Below, piece by piece: positions 53,583-63,038 of a stretch of 64,000 nt of DNA. The position numbers were made by a program, and so were the translations under genes. Each line of letters starts with the position of its first letter. Within the stretch, counting starts at the first letter, position 1. The stretch is taken from NCBI GenBank assembly GCA_900542985.1, contig UQPQ01000005.1:1-64000 (forward strand), given 5' to 3'. This DNA is from an uncultured Bacteroides sp. (GTDB lineage: Bacteria > Bacteroidota > Bacteroidia > Bacteroidales > Bacteroidaceae). The notes below the pieces were generated by a model that made no database searches, had not been told where the DNA came from, and was given only the letters and a program-made list of their open reading frames with translations.

Positions 53583-54740
53583 TTAATATGGACATTTCAC
53601 ATTTTCAATCCATGTATATGAGCCATGAGGAATGGCATCAAATCCATTACCGGTTTCATCCAATACTCGGCCGTCTTCCTGAACCGCATTGAAACGCCAG
53701 TAAGCCAACAAGCCCGGTGTTTTCGGATCTACATAGCAAGCATTGTCCTGAATTTCATTAAGCGTCAATGCACGAGTCCAGAAGCGTGCTTCACTGATAG
53801 CTCCATCCAGATAACGTCCGCCACAAGACTGACCAAACCAGAAACCATCAAAATAATCATCATTCAAATTGATTGTACCAGGACCGGCACTGAACTTCAC
53901 ATCCAGTTTTCCATCTACATAGATTGAAGTAGAAGAGCCATCGTATACACATACTACCTGATGCCATTTACCGGTAGTATAACGAGTTTCGCCAGTAGTA
54001 AAGTATTTCTTACCGCCAATTACCGCCGGAGCCAACTGCAACTGATTCTTCTCAATACTGATATCACCAAAACGGAACAGGAAGTTTTCTTCAATACCCA
54101 TCAAAGAAGAAATACCCGGATTGGCAGATTCGGACGGGAAACTATTCACACGTACACGAATTTCCATAGTCGCTTGACTTAAAGCCGAAACTCGGGGATC
54201 TGTTATAAATTGAGGAACATTAAATCCACACCGTCCGTGCAAATCTACAGCCTTTGATATAATAGTACGGTTAATCACTACATACATTATACGAGAAGCA
54301 TCTAATACCGGCATATCTCCATCTGTACCCGTAATAACCAATGGTACACAATAATTTGTACCTTCTACAAAATCATCTAATGAAGTCACTCCAAATCTTA
54401 CCGATTCTGACACATAGTTTCCAGCCTTAATGATAGTTTCATTCTTATCCAAATTAAAACTTCCAGCAGGAGGCATAACATATTTCTTCCCTGTTTGAGC
54501 ATTGTATGCATCAAGCATTTGTTGATCACCTACCTCCAAAAGAACTCGTGTATCTGTAGTAACCTTATTAGTTGCTGTAACTGTAATACCCATATCACGA
54601 GGCTCCTCTATAGTAAAAGTGATACGAGGAGAATCTTCCGTTCCAGTAAAATAAATTACATCTTTAAAATCAGCTACTTCCTGACAGCTGACCAATAACA
54701 TCATTGTCAGGAAAAATCCAAATATCTTTTTCATAATCAT
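53583..54740 (-). CDS. DUF1735 and LamG-domain surface lipoprotein
   Basis: 385 residues (or 383 from the ATG at 54734). Lipobox Cys19 (MLLVSC). The N-terminal part (about 25-165) is the DUF1735/BT_3987-type beta-sandwich with the VPLVITGTDG pattern. The C-terminal part (about 175-380) is a concanavalin A-like/LamG sandwich (GKWHQVVCVYDGSSTSIYVDGKLD, ISEARFWTRALTLNEIQ, LLAYWRFNA). Together they look like a surface glycan-binding protein. It is the last gene of the SusC operon, after the discoidin protein (5-base gap). Confidence 0.85.
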   Translation of the reverse strand: MIMKKIFGFFLTMMLLVSCQEVADFKDVIYFTGTEDSPRITFTIEEPRDMGITVTATNKVTTDTRVLLEVGDQQMLDAYNAQTGKKYVMPPAGSFNLDKNETIIKAGNYVSESVRFGVTSLDDFVEGTNYCVPLVITGTDGDMPVLDASRIMYVVINRTIISKAVDLHGRCGFNVPQFITDPRVSALSQATMEIRVRVNSFPSESANPGISSLMGIEENFLFRFGDISIEKNQLQLAPAVIGGKKYFTTGETRYTTGKWHQVVCVYDGSSTSIYVDGKLDVKFSAGPGTINLNDDYFDGFWFGQSCGGRYLDGAISEARFWTRALTLNEIQDNACYVDPKTPGLLAYWRFNAVQEDGRVLDETGNGFDAIPHGSYTWIENVKCPY

Positions 54741-54745
54741 TCTTT

Positions 54746-55786
54746 TTATTTATTTAATAAAAATGCACCTACTTCTGCAAGACAAGCATAATGACTTTCA
54801 TATATACTTCCCCAATATTTTTGTCCCGCTTTAGTAATCGTTAAACGGAAATAACGCGCAGCTTTCTGCTCCTCAAAGAACTTCTTACATTCTGCACTAC
54901 CTCCTGTTGGCAGCTCATCATCACCATAGGTAGCCACTTCTTCCCAATTAACATTATTGGCACTTACTTCTACCTTTAATCCCAATGGGCAGCCAGAACC
55001 TGAGCTTCTTGTAGTATAACAGAAGCCAACCATATTACCTACTTCACCCATATCTATAGTAATAGTATGAGGAGGATTCGGTTGATTCTTATCATACTCT
55101 GTATGCCAAATAGTAGAGATATCTCCATCCAATACATTAGATGCAGGAGCATTCTCTGCTTCAGTTTCCTCCGAAGAACAGTCTATCACAGTCCACTTCG
55201 TTTTATCTGCTGCTGGGAATCCATATGGATCATCCACTACTTCAAGAATCAAATAAATGACATTCCAATTAGAGCTAATCTCCATACCTCCCTCTACATT
55301 AACCAACTTTATTGGTACAAGATACTTACCGACCTCTAAAGTTTCAGTCTTTTCCTCATCAAAAGAGACTACAATTTCTTCTTCTGATTGCATAGAACCA
55401 CTTCCAATAACTAAATCTTTTTTATTAAAGACTAATATATCAGAATTCATCTTTTGATAATCCGTCTGATGAATTGCATTATAAGTCTCAATCAAAGAAT
55501 TATCTACATCGAAAAGCGCTCTTATTTCACCGTCTACAGGCATTGTAGAACGTACAGGGAACGATATGGTTCCATTCCCAAAAGCTCCGTTCAAAGTCTT
55601 ACGAACTGTAAATTCAGCTACATTGGCTACACTATTTACTGTATAAGAAGTCTGCATACGAACATAGACTTTACCAGAGTCTCCAGGAAAATCATATGCT
55701 TCATCTTTTGAACAAGATACAAATAAAGTGGTAAAGCACATTATGAACAAGCCTAAAAGGCTGTTTCCTATTTTTTGTACATTCAT
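54746..55786 (-). CDS. DUF1735 and F5/8 type C (discoidin) domain surface lipoprotein
   Basis: 346 residues. Lipobox Cys25 (TTLFVSC). DUF1735-like N-terminal sandwich (about 30-180), then a discoidin/CBM32-type domain (about 190-345: NVLDGDISTIWHTEYDKNQ, HTITIDMG, ARYFRLTITKAGQ). It probably binds glycan at the cell surface and feeds SusC/SusD. It lies between the GH18 gene and the LamG gene with gaps of 13 and 5 bases. Confidence 0.85.
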   Translation of the reverse strand: MNVQKIGNSLLGLFIMCFTTLFVSCSKDEAYDFPGDSGKVYVRMQTSYTVNSVANVAEFTVRKTLNGAFGNGTISFPVRSTMPVDGEIRALFDVDNSLIETYNAIHQTDYQKMNSDILVFNKKDLVIGSGSMQSEEEIVVSFDEEKTETLEVGKYLVPIKLVNVEGGMEISSNWNVIYLILEVVDDPYGFPAADKTKWTVIDCSSEETEAENAPASNVLDGDISTIWHTEYDKNQPNPPHTITIDMGEVGNMVGFCYTTRSSGSGCPLGLKVEVSANNVNWEEVATYGDDELPTGGSAECKKFFEEQKAARYFRLTITKAGQKYWGSIYESHYACLAEVGAFLLNK

Positions 55787-55799
55787 AATCGTTTCTTTT

Positions 55800-56768
55800 T
55801 TATTTTACTGCAGGATTTTGAATTTGGATACCTAATCTAAAGTATTTATAAGGAGGAGTATTGTTATAATCTCTCTGACCAAAGAAAGAACCAAATCCTC
55901 CTTTTTTACCTTGTGTCGGGTTCCAACGAGCCATACCTTCCAATGAATACAATTGTCCTCCTAAAATGCTGGTTGTATTTCCATCAGCTTCTGTAAATGG
56001 AGTACCACCTGTTGCATAATAGTCACCCATATTTTCTGTCACAATGTATCTTTCAGGTGGTAGACCATGGGCTGCAACTTCATTATATCTACTCTGTAAA
56101 TCGGAAGCTCCATAACTATGATAAGCCTGAGCTATGAAATAACTCAAATATTCATATCCTCCATCAATTGGCCAACCATCCACAATCAGCAATTTACTTG
56201 GATCTTTTCCTTTTGGACCTATGAACTGTCCCAAATATTCAATCAATTTTACGAAATTGGCTCCATGCATCCAGTCTCCCTGAATTTCATAGTCCAAATC
56301 CATACCATCCAATCCATTATTGTATACAATGCGCAACAAGGAATCGCCATATACTTTTACTCGCTCCTCCTCCGGATGACTCATTACCCATTCCAAATTA
56401 CTAACTCCAGGAAAAGTAACATAAGTAAATTTCATACCTTTCACTTGCTGACAGAAACGCATTTCTTCATAAGCCAAGGGATGATCTTTAGGATTAGGAA
56501 CTCCTCCCCACAAGCTACAGATATCCAAACTATCCGGTAATCCCATAAAACGAATACCTAAACTATGGCTGGAAGTATAATCGGCAAACCACATAAATGA
56601 AATCTGGTGATCGGAAGCCTTATAGGCACGCAAGTTTTCATAATACTGGTCGCTATATGTATAAGGTGTCTGAATTTCCAAATTCTCCACATCTGTACAA
56701 GAGAATAATGCCCCAGCTAATGCAAAAGCGGAACACAGCGTTTTTATTTTTGTTTTAAAAGTCATCAT
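55800..56768 (-). CDS. GH18 endo-beta-N-acetylglucosaminidase, lipoprotein
   Basis: 322 residues. Lipobox Cys24 (GALFSC). GH18 barrel with the DxxDxDxE motif as DGMDLDYE (Asp154 to Glu161, Glu161 the acid). The compact barrel and its place behind SusD match the endo-glycosidases of high-mannose N-glycan loci in gut Bacteroides (BT3987 type), which cut between the two core GlcNAc units. Chitinase activity is a less likely alternative. It probably sits on the outer face of the cell, releasing the glycan for import. Confidence 0.88.
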   Translation of the reverse strand: MMTFKTKIKTLCSAFALAGALFSCTDVENLEIQTPYTYSDQYYENLRAYKASDHQISFMWFADYTSSHSLGIRFMGLPDSLDICSLWGGVPNPKDHPLAYEEMRFCQQVKGMKFTYVTFPGVSNLEWVMSHPEEERVKVYGDSLLRIVYNNGLDGMDLDYEIQGDWMHGANFVKLIEYLGQFIGPKGKDPSKLLIVDGWPIDGGYEYLSYFIAQAYHSYGASDLQSRYNEVAAHGLPPERYIVTENMGDYYATGGTPFTEADGNTTSILGGQLYSLEGMARWNPTQGKKGGFGSFFGQRDYNNTPPYKYFRLGIQIQNPAVK

Positions 56769-56790
56769 AACAATATAAATTTAGAAGTAA

Positions 56791-58452
56791 TCATTTATTC
56801 TTTTTATCCCACCACAAGTGTGTACCTCCATTATCATCACCGCCTAATAAAGCTACTGCTGCTGCCACATTTGCGGCATTGTCACGATATTCGGTAGAAG
56901 GGAATGGTATGCGGCGAACCTGTTCATTTGTATTAACTGTTCCACCACTATTATTTACCACTACAGGGAATACTTTAGGATAACCAGTACGACGGAATTC
57001 AGACCATGCTTCTTGTCCGTCCGGATAAATGGCAATCCACTTTTGTGTAATGATACGTTCCAGATTTTCTTCGAATCCAGCCTCTTCATCCCATTTTATG
57101 GTTATTTTTCCTAATAAAGAGCTACCTTCATCTACATTGTTACCGCTATTGGCCGGGTCGTCATAAGGTGCTGGCACACTTTCACCATCAGCCAAATAAG
57201 CATCTACTCCTGATACTCCCAAATATTCAAAAGAGGTACGTACCCCTTGTTCATACAAATCTTTAGCAGTACCATTCATATTCCAGCCACGAAGCGCTCC
57301 TTCGGCACGAAGGAAATATACCTCAGCAGGATTCATCCATACCAACTTGGTTTCAGCACTGATTGCAAGCTCTGAAAAGTCGTCTGTGGTATATTTATCA
57401 CGGTTAATTTCAATTCCCGTACGTATACCTGTATAGTCTCCATTTCCAGATATTGCAAAATAACTACTGATACGCGGGTCCTTATAACCGTTCAAATAAG
57501 AATCCATGGTAGCTCCCATACGAGTATCATCGAACTCTCCCGGACCAATCACAAACAACGGATGACGATAGCTGAAATCTGTATGATGTAACAGAGCTGC
57601 CACATCTGTAGCACCGGTCATTACCCCAACAGAATGAGAAACAGCCTCTTCAGCCAACTTCTGTGAGTTCTTTCCATCGACTTCAAAGCCATCTACATAA
57701 CAGGTACGCATGGCCATACGCAACTTCAAAGAATTGGCAAACTTAATCCAGCTTTCTACATTACCGCTATACAAGAAATCGTATTTCTCAAGTACCTTTG
57801 TAGACTGGTCTTTGGAATGAACATCCGTCAGGACAGCAATTGCATTATCCAATTCCTTGAAAAAGGATTTATAGATATCTTCCTGGCTGTCATAAGGATT
57901 ATACAACTCTCCATTCCCAAAACGAGTATAAGGTAATGGGCCATACATATCGGTAGTTCTCAACATGGCTAAAATCTTTACAACCGTAGCCACTGCAGCC
58001 ACCTGAGGACGTTCTGAGGCAAACTTATTGATTTCTTTCCATGGATTCATCACTCCAACGAAAGCACGTTCGTAAGGAGTATCTCTCCAGGTCACGGTCA
58101 TATTGTAAGTCAGAAAGTTAGAGCCTCCAAACCAAATGTTATTGGCACCTGTATATCCGGCAAAAGCATCTCCCGCCAGATTGTTGATAATCTGATAAGT
58201 ACTTGCTCCGATACCCGTACCATCGGCTGCCAATTGTTCCAATACAAATACATTTTTCAGCATCTGAACAAAGAAAGAACCTGTACGCAAGTCATCTCTG
58301 TCCATCATATCGTCTGTAGCTTCATGAGGATTGGTATTCCATTCATCAAACTTATCAGTACAACTATTCATACCTGTCAGAAGAGAAACTCCCATACAAG
58401 CGACAAGCATGTTCCTATAAATGTGTTTTTTATTTATCAGCATAATATTCAA
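56791..58452 (-). CDS. SusD/RagB-like glycan-binding outer-membrane lipoprotein
   Basis: 553 residues. Lipobox Cys31 (LTGMNSC). SusD-like fold with TPR-like helices, ending in the family features FLRAEGALRGW and the C-terminal PDGQEAWSEFRRTGYPKVFPV. It forms the lid of the SusC transporter encoded immediately upstream (15-base gap). The N-terminus MNIMLINKKH leaves a second possible ATG at codon 4. Confidence 0.92.
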   Translation of the reverse strand: MNIMLINKKHIYRNMLVACMGVSLLTGMNSCTDKFDEWNTNPHEATDDMMDRDDLRTGSFFVQMLKNVFVLEQLAADGTGIGASTYQIINNLAGDAFAGYTGANNIWFGGSNFLTYNMTVTWRDTPYERAFVGVMNPWKEINKFASERPQVAAVATVVKILAMLRTTDMYGPLPYTRFGNGELYNPYDSQEDIYKSFFKELDNAIAVLTDVHSKDQSTKVLEKYDFLYSGNVESWIKFANSLKLRMAMRTCYVDGFEVDGKNSQKLAEEAVSHSVGVMTGATDVAALLHHTDFSYRHPLFVIGPGEFDDTRMGATMDSYLNGYKDPRISSYFAISGNGDYTGIRTGIEINRDKYTTDDFSELAISAETKLVWMNPAEVYFLRAEGALRGWNMNGTAKDLYEQGVRTSFEYLGVSGVDAYLADGESVPAPYDDPANSGNNVDEGSSLLGKITIKWDEEAGFEENLERIITQKWIAIYPDGQEAWSEFRRTGYPKVFPVVVNNSGGTVNTNEQVRRIPFPSTEYRDNAANVAAAVALLGGDDNGGTHLWWDKKNK

Positions 58453-58467
58453 GAATTAAGATTAACA

Positions 58468-61400
58468 TTAGAACTTCAGATTTACAGAGAAACCTAAATT
58501 ACGAAGGCTTGGCTGCATGAAGTAATCAATTCCCTGGAAATAGGTTCCTGTACTTGCAGTTGATTCCGGGTCGAAAGGAGCGTTGTTATAGAACATCAAC
58601 AAGTTACGTCCGATAAAAGCAACATGTGCACCTTTAATCCAACTTACCCATTTATTGACTGGGATATCATAACCTATAGACAATTCAGCCAAACGGATAT
58701 TGGTTGCATCGTATACATACATAGAACCAATACCTGATGTACCACCACCAATAGTCTGATAATAATCTTTTGCAGGGATTAACTGACCATTAACCAATGC
58801 ACCACCACGATCGCGTGCTTCAGCAGAAGCCTTAGAAACTCCATAGTAATCGAGTTTAGCCTGAGTAGATGAAACTCCTACTCCACCAAAACGACCGTTT
58901 ACAAGGACTCCTAAAGAAATACCCTTCCATTCGAAGTTATTTCTCCAACCAATAGTATAATCCGGATTGGCATTACCTGCATATACAAAATTATCTGGAT
59001 CGGCTGTTACTTTCTGAGAAATCAAGTCTACGATAATATATCCATGTTCATCTGTCTTCAATGTATTTACATAGATGTCACCCATAGAGTGTCCTTCTTT
59101 CAAGACCATACGATAACTGTCTGTTCCTCCCATATTCATTTCATGCATTTCTACATATCCACCAGTAGGCAGTTGTTTTCTTGGAAGCAATTCCTTGATT
59201 GTATTGTCATTGATAGAATAGGTCACATTGGTATTCCATTTCACCGGACCTAAATCCTGGTCAAATCCTACGCTTAATTCAATACCTCTATTTTCTACAC
59301 ATCCAGCATTTACATAATAAGAAGTATAACCTGAACTAGACGGCAATGTCGGGTTAAACAACTGATTTGAAGTCAATGATTTATACAATGTCAAATCAAA
59401 ATTCAACTTATTATTGAACAAGCGGGCATTGATACCTACTTCATATGATTTGGTAGATTCCGGTTTCAAATCTGGGTCAACCAAATAAGTAGTAGTCTGA
59501 GGATAACCGTTTTCAATCGGATAAGTAGAAATAGGAATATAACGCATCAACGCATTACCTACCTTACTGAAAGAGAAACGGGCTTTCAGAAAAGGAAGTA
59601 TATCAGACTTGATAGGCAACATTTCTGTAAGGATAGCCGATACACCTACAGACGGATAGAAGAAACCTTTATTCTGATATTTTGTACCACCCATTGTACT
59701 AGGCCAGTCATTACGTCCTGTCAAATCCAGATAAGCCATACTCTTATATCCTACCTGTGCTGTAGCAAAGACAGCTTGTGTCTGATCGTGATATCCATTC
59801 TGGGCAACACGCAAGCTGGAGAGATTCAGGTTAGAATAAGTAAATACGTTTGCTGTACTCTGCAACGGACCACCCATGCTTGAATAATCGTATTGAGTAT
59901 CACGAATGCTGGCACCCAAAGTAGCTTTCAAAGAGAAATCACCGATATATTTATCTACATTCAACATTGCATCGGCATAAATCTGAGTAGTAGCAATTTC
60001 ATCTTTATAATAAGCACCCATATCTGAGCCTGCAAACAAAGCCAAGGTAGAAGCATAATACTTCTTGGTTCTCACCTCTTCTGTACCATCGTAACGTACA
60101 CGGCCTGAGATATTCATCCAATCGTTAATCTTGAAAGCCAAACTACCACCAAACATATAACGATTTTTCTTGTTATTAAACATATCTCGTTCGGTAATCC
60201 AATACGGGTTCTGCATCATCATACCCTGATCGCCATAAGGCCAGTATTGTGTCTTAAAGTTACGAGATGCATCATAACGCTCGAAGGTCTGATATTTTCT
60301 CATATCATCACCACGAGGGAACAGATAAACAGGTACTAATGGATTAAAGTACTGACCTTGTGCCAACATGTTCTGTTCATTTACCCGCATATACATAAAG
60401 AACAAATCCATAGTCAGACGGTCATTCAACATACTGCTGGAGTTACGTAAAGTTACATTGTAACGATCCATGTCATTATTATGAATAATACCACGGGCAT
60501 TTACTGCACCCAATGACAAATAGGTCTGATTGGTATCGGAACCGGTTAAGATACTGGCAGAATTACTTACATTATAACCTGTCTGGAAGAAATCCAACGG
60601 ATCATAATCTGTAGGAGTAGCTAATTTACTTCCCCAACTGGTAAAATCTCCTGTTTCCGAGCCATAAGTATTCTGAAATTCAGGTGTTACAAACGGACTA
60701 CTGAAAGTAGTACTATTTGAAATGTTTACTTCAGGAGCTCCTTTACGACCTTTCTTAGTCGTAATCATCACTACACCATTGGCAGCTTCACTACCATAAA
60801 GAGCAGCAGCTGCTGCACCGGTCAAGACAGACATACTTTCTATATCGTCCGGATTAAATGCCGCAATACCATCACCAGATTGTCCCATACCGGTATACAT
60901 ATCACCAGGCTGTGTAGACGACAAACTTGGTACAGGAATACCATCAATCACATACATGGCATTATTGTTTCCTGAGATTGATTTGGTACCACGCATTACC
61001 ACTCTGGCTGCACCACCTGTACCTGTAGAAGCTGTATTAATTGTTACACCGGCAATCTTTCCGGACAACGCATTCATAAAGTTGGCATCCTTTACCTTGA
61101 TTAATTCTTCAGCCTTTACTTCCTGTACGTTATAAGTCAAAGCCTTTGTTTCTTTCTTGATACCCAATGCAGTGACTACGACTTCGTCCAGCACTTCAGT
61201 ATCTTCTTTCATGGTTACAGACAATGTCTTACCCGCATCTGCGACCAATTGCAAATCTTTATAACCGATATAAGAGATTTCCAAAGGAGCGCCATCGGCT
61301 ACATCCAGAACAAAATTTCCATCAAAATCAGTGATTGTTCCGTTGGTAGTACCTTTTTCCATGACAGTGGCACCGATAATAGGCTCTCCTTTTGCATCCA

Positions 61401-61794
61401 CTACCCGTCCCCTTACCTTCTTGACTACACCTTTAGACTTAGCCTTTACAGGAGTAACAATAATCTTATTGCCAGATGCCTGATAGGTCAAACCGTATTT
61501 CGCCAACTCACGGCTTAGCAGACTTTTCAGTTCTTCATTTTTAACATTTACAGTAATTCCCGTTTTGTTTTTAATCTCGGCATCCCGATAAGAAAAACGG
61601 TAAGAAGTTTGTTTTTCAATAGCACTAAATAACTCTTTTACAGATGCATTCTTTACATTGATACTTACCGTACCTGTTTGAGCCGATGCACCAACAAATG
61701 TTAACATACACAAAGATAATGCAAGAGGACGGAACATTCCCGACTTTTTATTACCTTTATGACCAAAATCAATCAATTGCTTTTTGATTTTCAT
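58468..61794 (-). CDS. SusC/RagA-type TonB-linked outer-membrane transporter with STN domain
   Basis: 1108 residues. Signal peptide (LALSLCMLTFVGASAQ), STN domain (about 41-114), carboxypeptidase-regulatory-like domain (about 127-196), EVVVTALG segment (about 204-211), TonB plug (to about 345, with ESMSVLTGAAAAALYG) and a full barrel ending in LGFSVNLKF. The STN domain is the part that signals to FecR-type anti-sigma factors, matching the fecR/sigma pair directly upstream. It imports glycan captured by SusD. Its leader carries an antisense RNA candidate (61845-61916). Confidence 0.95.
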   Translation of the reverse strand: MKIKKQLIDFGHKGNKKSGMFRPLALSLCMLTFVGASAQTGTVSINVKNASVKELFSAIEKQTSYRFSYRDAEIKNKTGITVNVKNEELKSLLSRELAKYGLTYQASGNKIIVTPVKAKSKGVVKKVRGRVVDAKGEPIIGATVMEKGTTNGTITDFDGNFVLDVADGAPLEISYIGYKDLQLVADAGKTLSVTMKEDTEVLDEVVVTALGIKKETKALTYNVQEVKAEELIKVKDANFMNALSGKIAGVTINTASTGTGGAARVVMRGTKSISGNNNAMYVIDGIPVPSLSSTQPGDMYTGMGQSGDGIAAFNPDDIESMSVLTGAAAAALYGSEAANGVVMITTKKGRKGAPEVNISNSTTFSSPFVTPEFQNTYGSETGDFTSWGSKLATPTDYDPLDFFQTGYNVSNSASILTGSDTNQTYLSLGAVNARGIIHNNDMDRYNVTLRNSSSMLNDRLTMDLFFMYMRVNEQNMLAQGQYFNPLVPVYLFPRGDDMRKYQTFERYDASRNFKTQYWPYGDQGMMMQNPYWITERDMFNNKKNRYMFGGSLAFKINDWMNISGRVRYDGTEEVRTKKYYASTLALFAGSDMGAYYKDEIATTQIYADAMLNVDKYIGDFSLKATLGASIRDTQYDYSSMGGPLQSTANVFTYSNLNLSSLRVAQNGYHDQTQAVFATAQVGYKSMAYLDLTGRNDWPSTMGGTKYQNKGFFYPSVGVSAILTEMLPIKSDILPFLKARFSFSKVGNALMRYIPISTYPIENGYPQTTTYLVDPDLKPESTKSYEVGINARLFNNKLNFDLTLYKSLTSNQLFNPTLPSSSGYTSYYVNAGCVENRGIELSVGFDQDLGPVKWNTNVTYSINDNTIKELLPRKQLPTGGYVEMHEMNMGGTDSYRMVLKEGHSMGDIYVNTLKTDEHGYIIVDLISQKVTADPDNFVYAGNANPDYTIGWRNNFEWKGISLGVLVNGRFGGVGVSSTQAKLDYYGVSKASAEARDRGGALVNGQLIPAKDYYQTIGGGTSGIGSMYVYDATNIRLAELSIGYDIPVNKWVSWIKGAHVAFIGRNLLMFYNNAPFDPESTASTGTYFQGIDYFMQPSLRNLGFSVNLKF

Positions 61795-61844
61795 AATTAG
61801 AATTTTAAATTAAGGTTTTTGGTTTCATAGACTATGCGCCAACA

Positions 61845-61916
61845 TAGTTTTTGTGGAACTTCTTCCCACTGAACTCCGATTGAGTTGCCGCTCATATCGG
61901 AGTTTGTTGTTTTTTT
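61845..61916 (+). ncRNA. Candidate DonS-type antisense RNA in the SusC leader
   Basis: On the plus strand, opposite the SusC leader, lies a near -7 element (TAGTTTTTG at 61845-61853, one base longer than TAnnTTTG) with TTTG at 61818-61821. Downstream is a strong terminator: aactccgat-tgag pairs with ctca-t-atcggagtt (61872-61904), followed by TGTTGTTTTTTT. The predicted RNA is about 60 bases. Small antisense RNAs at this position, between anti-sigma gene and susC, are known from Bacteroides PULs (DonS of the N-glycan Don locus). The terminator is seen; the RNA itself is inferred. Confidence 0.55.
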
Positions 61917-61951
61917 ATGTTTTCATAGATTCAGGAAATAATTTTAAAAGG

Positions 61952-62971
61952 TTAATCAATATTTAAATAAACTGTATTGTCTTCCAGCCGATACTCAAAT
62001 CCATAATGAATCTGAAGTACCCGTAAAATATTCTCCAGGTTTTCTTCCTCAAAAGTACCTGTATATACATCCTCGAGCAACTCTTGAGTTCCTCCCCTAA
62101 ACACAACTCCAAACTTACGCTCCAAGCAAGAGAAGACTTCTTTCAGCTTATCATGACGAAAGGCTAATTCATTACTCAACCAAGCTGTTTCAAGCCGATT
62201 CGATGTACGAGTCAGATTCAACTCACCGGTTGCTTTACAATAGGTTACTTTCTCATTGGGACGAACATCTACAATCCGGTTCACATTATTAAATGGAGTA
62301 ACCTGTACATGACCTTCTACCAATGACATTTCTACAAAATCCTTATCATCGTATGCAAATACATTGAAAGAAGTTCCCAAGACTGCAATATCCATTACTT
62401 CTGTAGTAACCACAAAGCGTTTAGACTCGTCTCTCTTTACTTCAAAATAGCCTTCACCAGAAAGTGAGACCTTACGGTCTTTTTGTCCGAAATCCTGCCG
62501 ATAAGACAAGGTAGACTTTGCATTCAAACGGACTTTTGTTCCATCAGGAAGAGTAACTGCTGAAATTCCTGTTTCTCCGGCTTCAATCGTTATTTGCTGT
62601 TCTGCCAACTGATAAGCTACCTGATGTTCGGTATAAAATTTCGAAGCAATTCCACCAATCAGCAAAATAAGCAACGAAGCTGCAATTTGCAACCAATAGC
62701 GTTTAAAGCGAATAATGGTAGACTTTTTCTGTGGAATATCAAGTTGAGGTTTTATACCATGATTATAAAGTGAATCTATTTTCTCGTCGGAAAGCTGCTT
62801 GTATTCTTCGAAAGTATTCCAATGCTCTTCCAGTTCTTTGTATAACTCCATGTCCGAAGTTGTTTTCATTCTTTCAGACAACTGAGCATATTCTTCTGAA
62901 GAGATATTTCCATCATGAAACTTTCTTAGAAGTTCATTAATTTCATTAGTATGTGAAGACGGTATAGCCAT
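61952..62971 (-). CDS. FecR-type anti-sigma factor
   Basis: 339 residues. N-terminal sigma-binding region (about 1-80), one membrane segment (about 90-107, WLQIAASLLILLIGGIA), the FecR domain (ITIEAGETGISAVTLPDGTKVRLNAKSTLSY onward, about 125-225), and a C-terminal STN-like domain (about 265-337). It would hold the adjacent sigma factor until SusC signals that glycan is bound. It lies 67 bases after the sigma gene, with hairpins between. Confidence 0.93.
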   Translation of the reverse strand: MAIPSSHTNEINELLRKFHDGNISSEEYAQLSERMKTTSDMELYKELEEHWNTFEEYKQLSDEKIDSLYNHGIKPQLDIPQKKSTIIRFKRYWLQIAASLLILLIGGIASKFYTEHQVAYQLAEQQITIEAGETGISAVTLPDGTKVRLNAKSTLSYRQDFGQKDRKVSLSGEGYFEVKRDESKRFVVTTEVMDIAVLGTSFNVFAYDDKDFVEMSLVEGHVQVTPFNNVNRIVDVRPNEKVTYCKATGELNLTRTSNRLETAWLSNELAFRHDKLKEVFSCLERKFGVVFRGGTQELLEDVYTGTFEEENLENILRVLQIHYGFEYRLEDNTVYLNID

Positions 62972-63008
62972 ATATTACTTACGTTTTGTATGTTTTTGTA
63001 AGTAATAT
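62972..63008. promoter_or_regulatory. Inverted repeat between the sigma and fecR genes
   Basis: Perfect 11-bp arms atattacttac (62972-62982) and gtaagtaatat (62998-63008), directly upstream of the fecR ATG. A second repeat, tttataaca/tgttataaa (63023-63031 and 63044-63052), spans the sigma stop codon. Neither has a T tract. They could affect fecR translation or the sigma to anti-sigma ratio. Confidence 0.4.
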
Positions 63009-63038
63009 CCCTTCAAGTAAGATTTATAACATCTGTTT

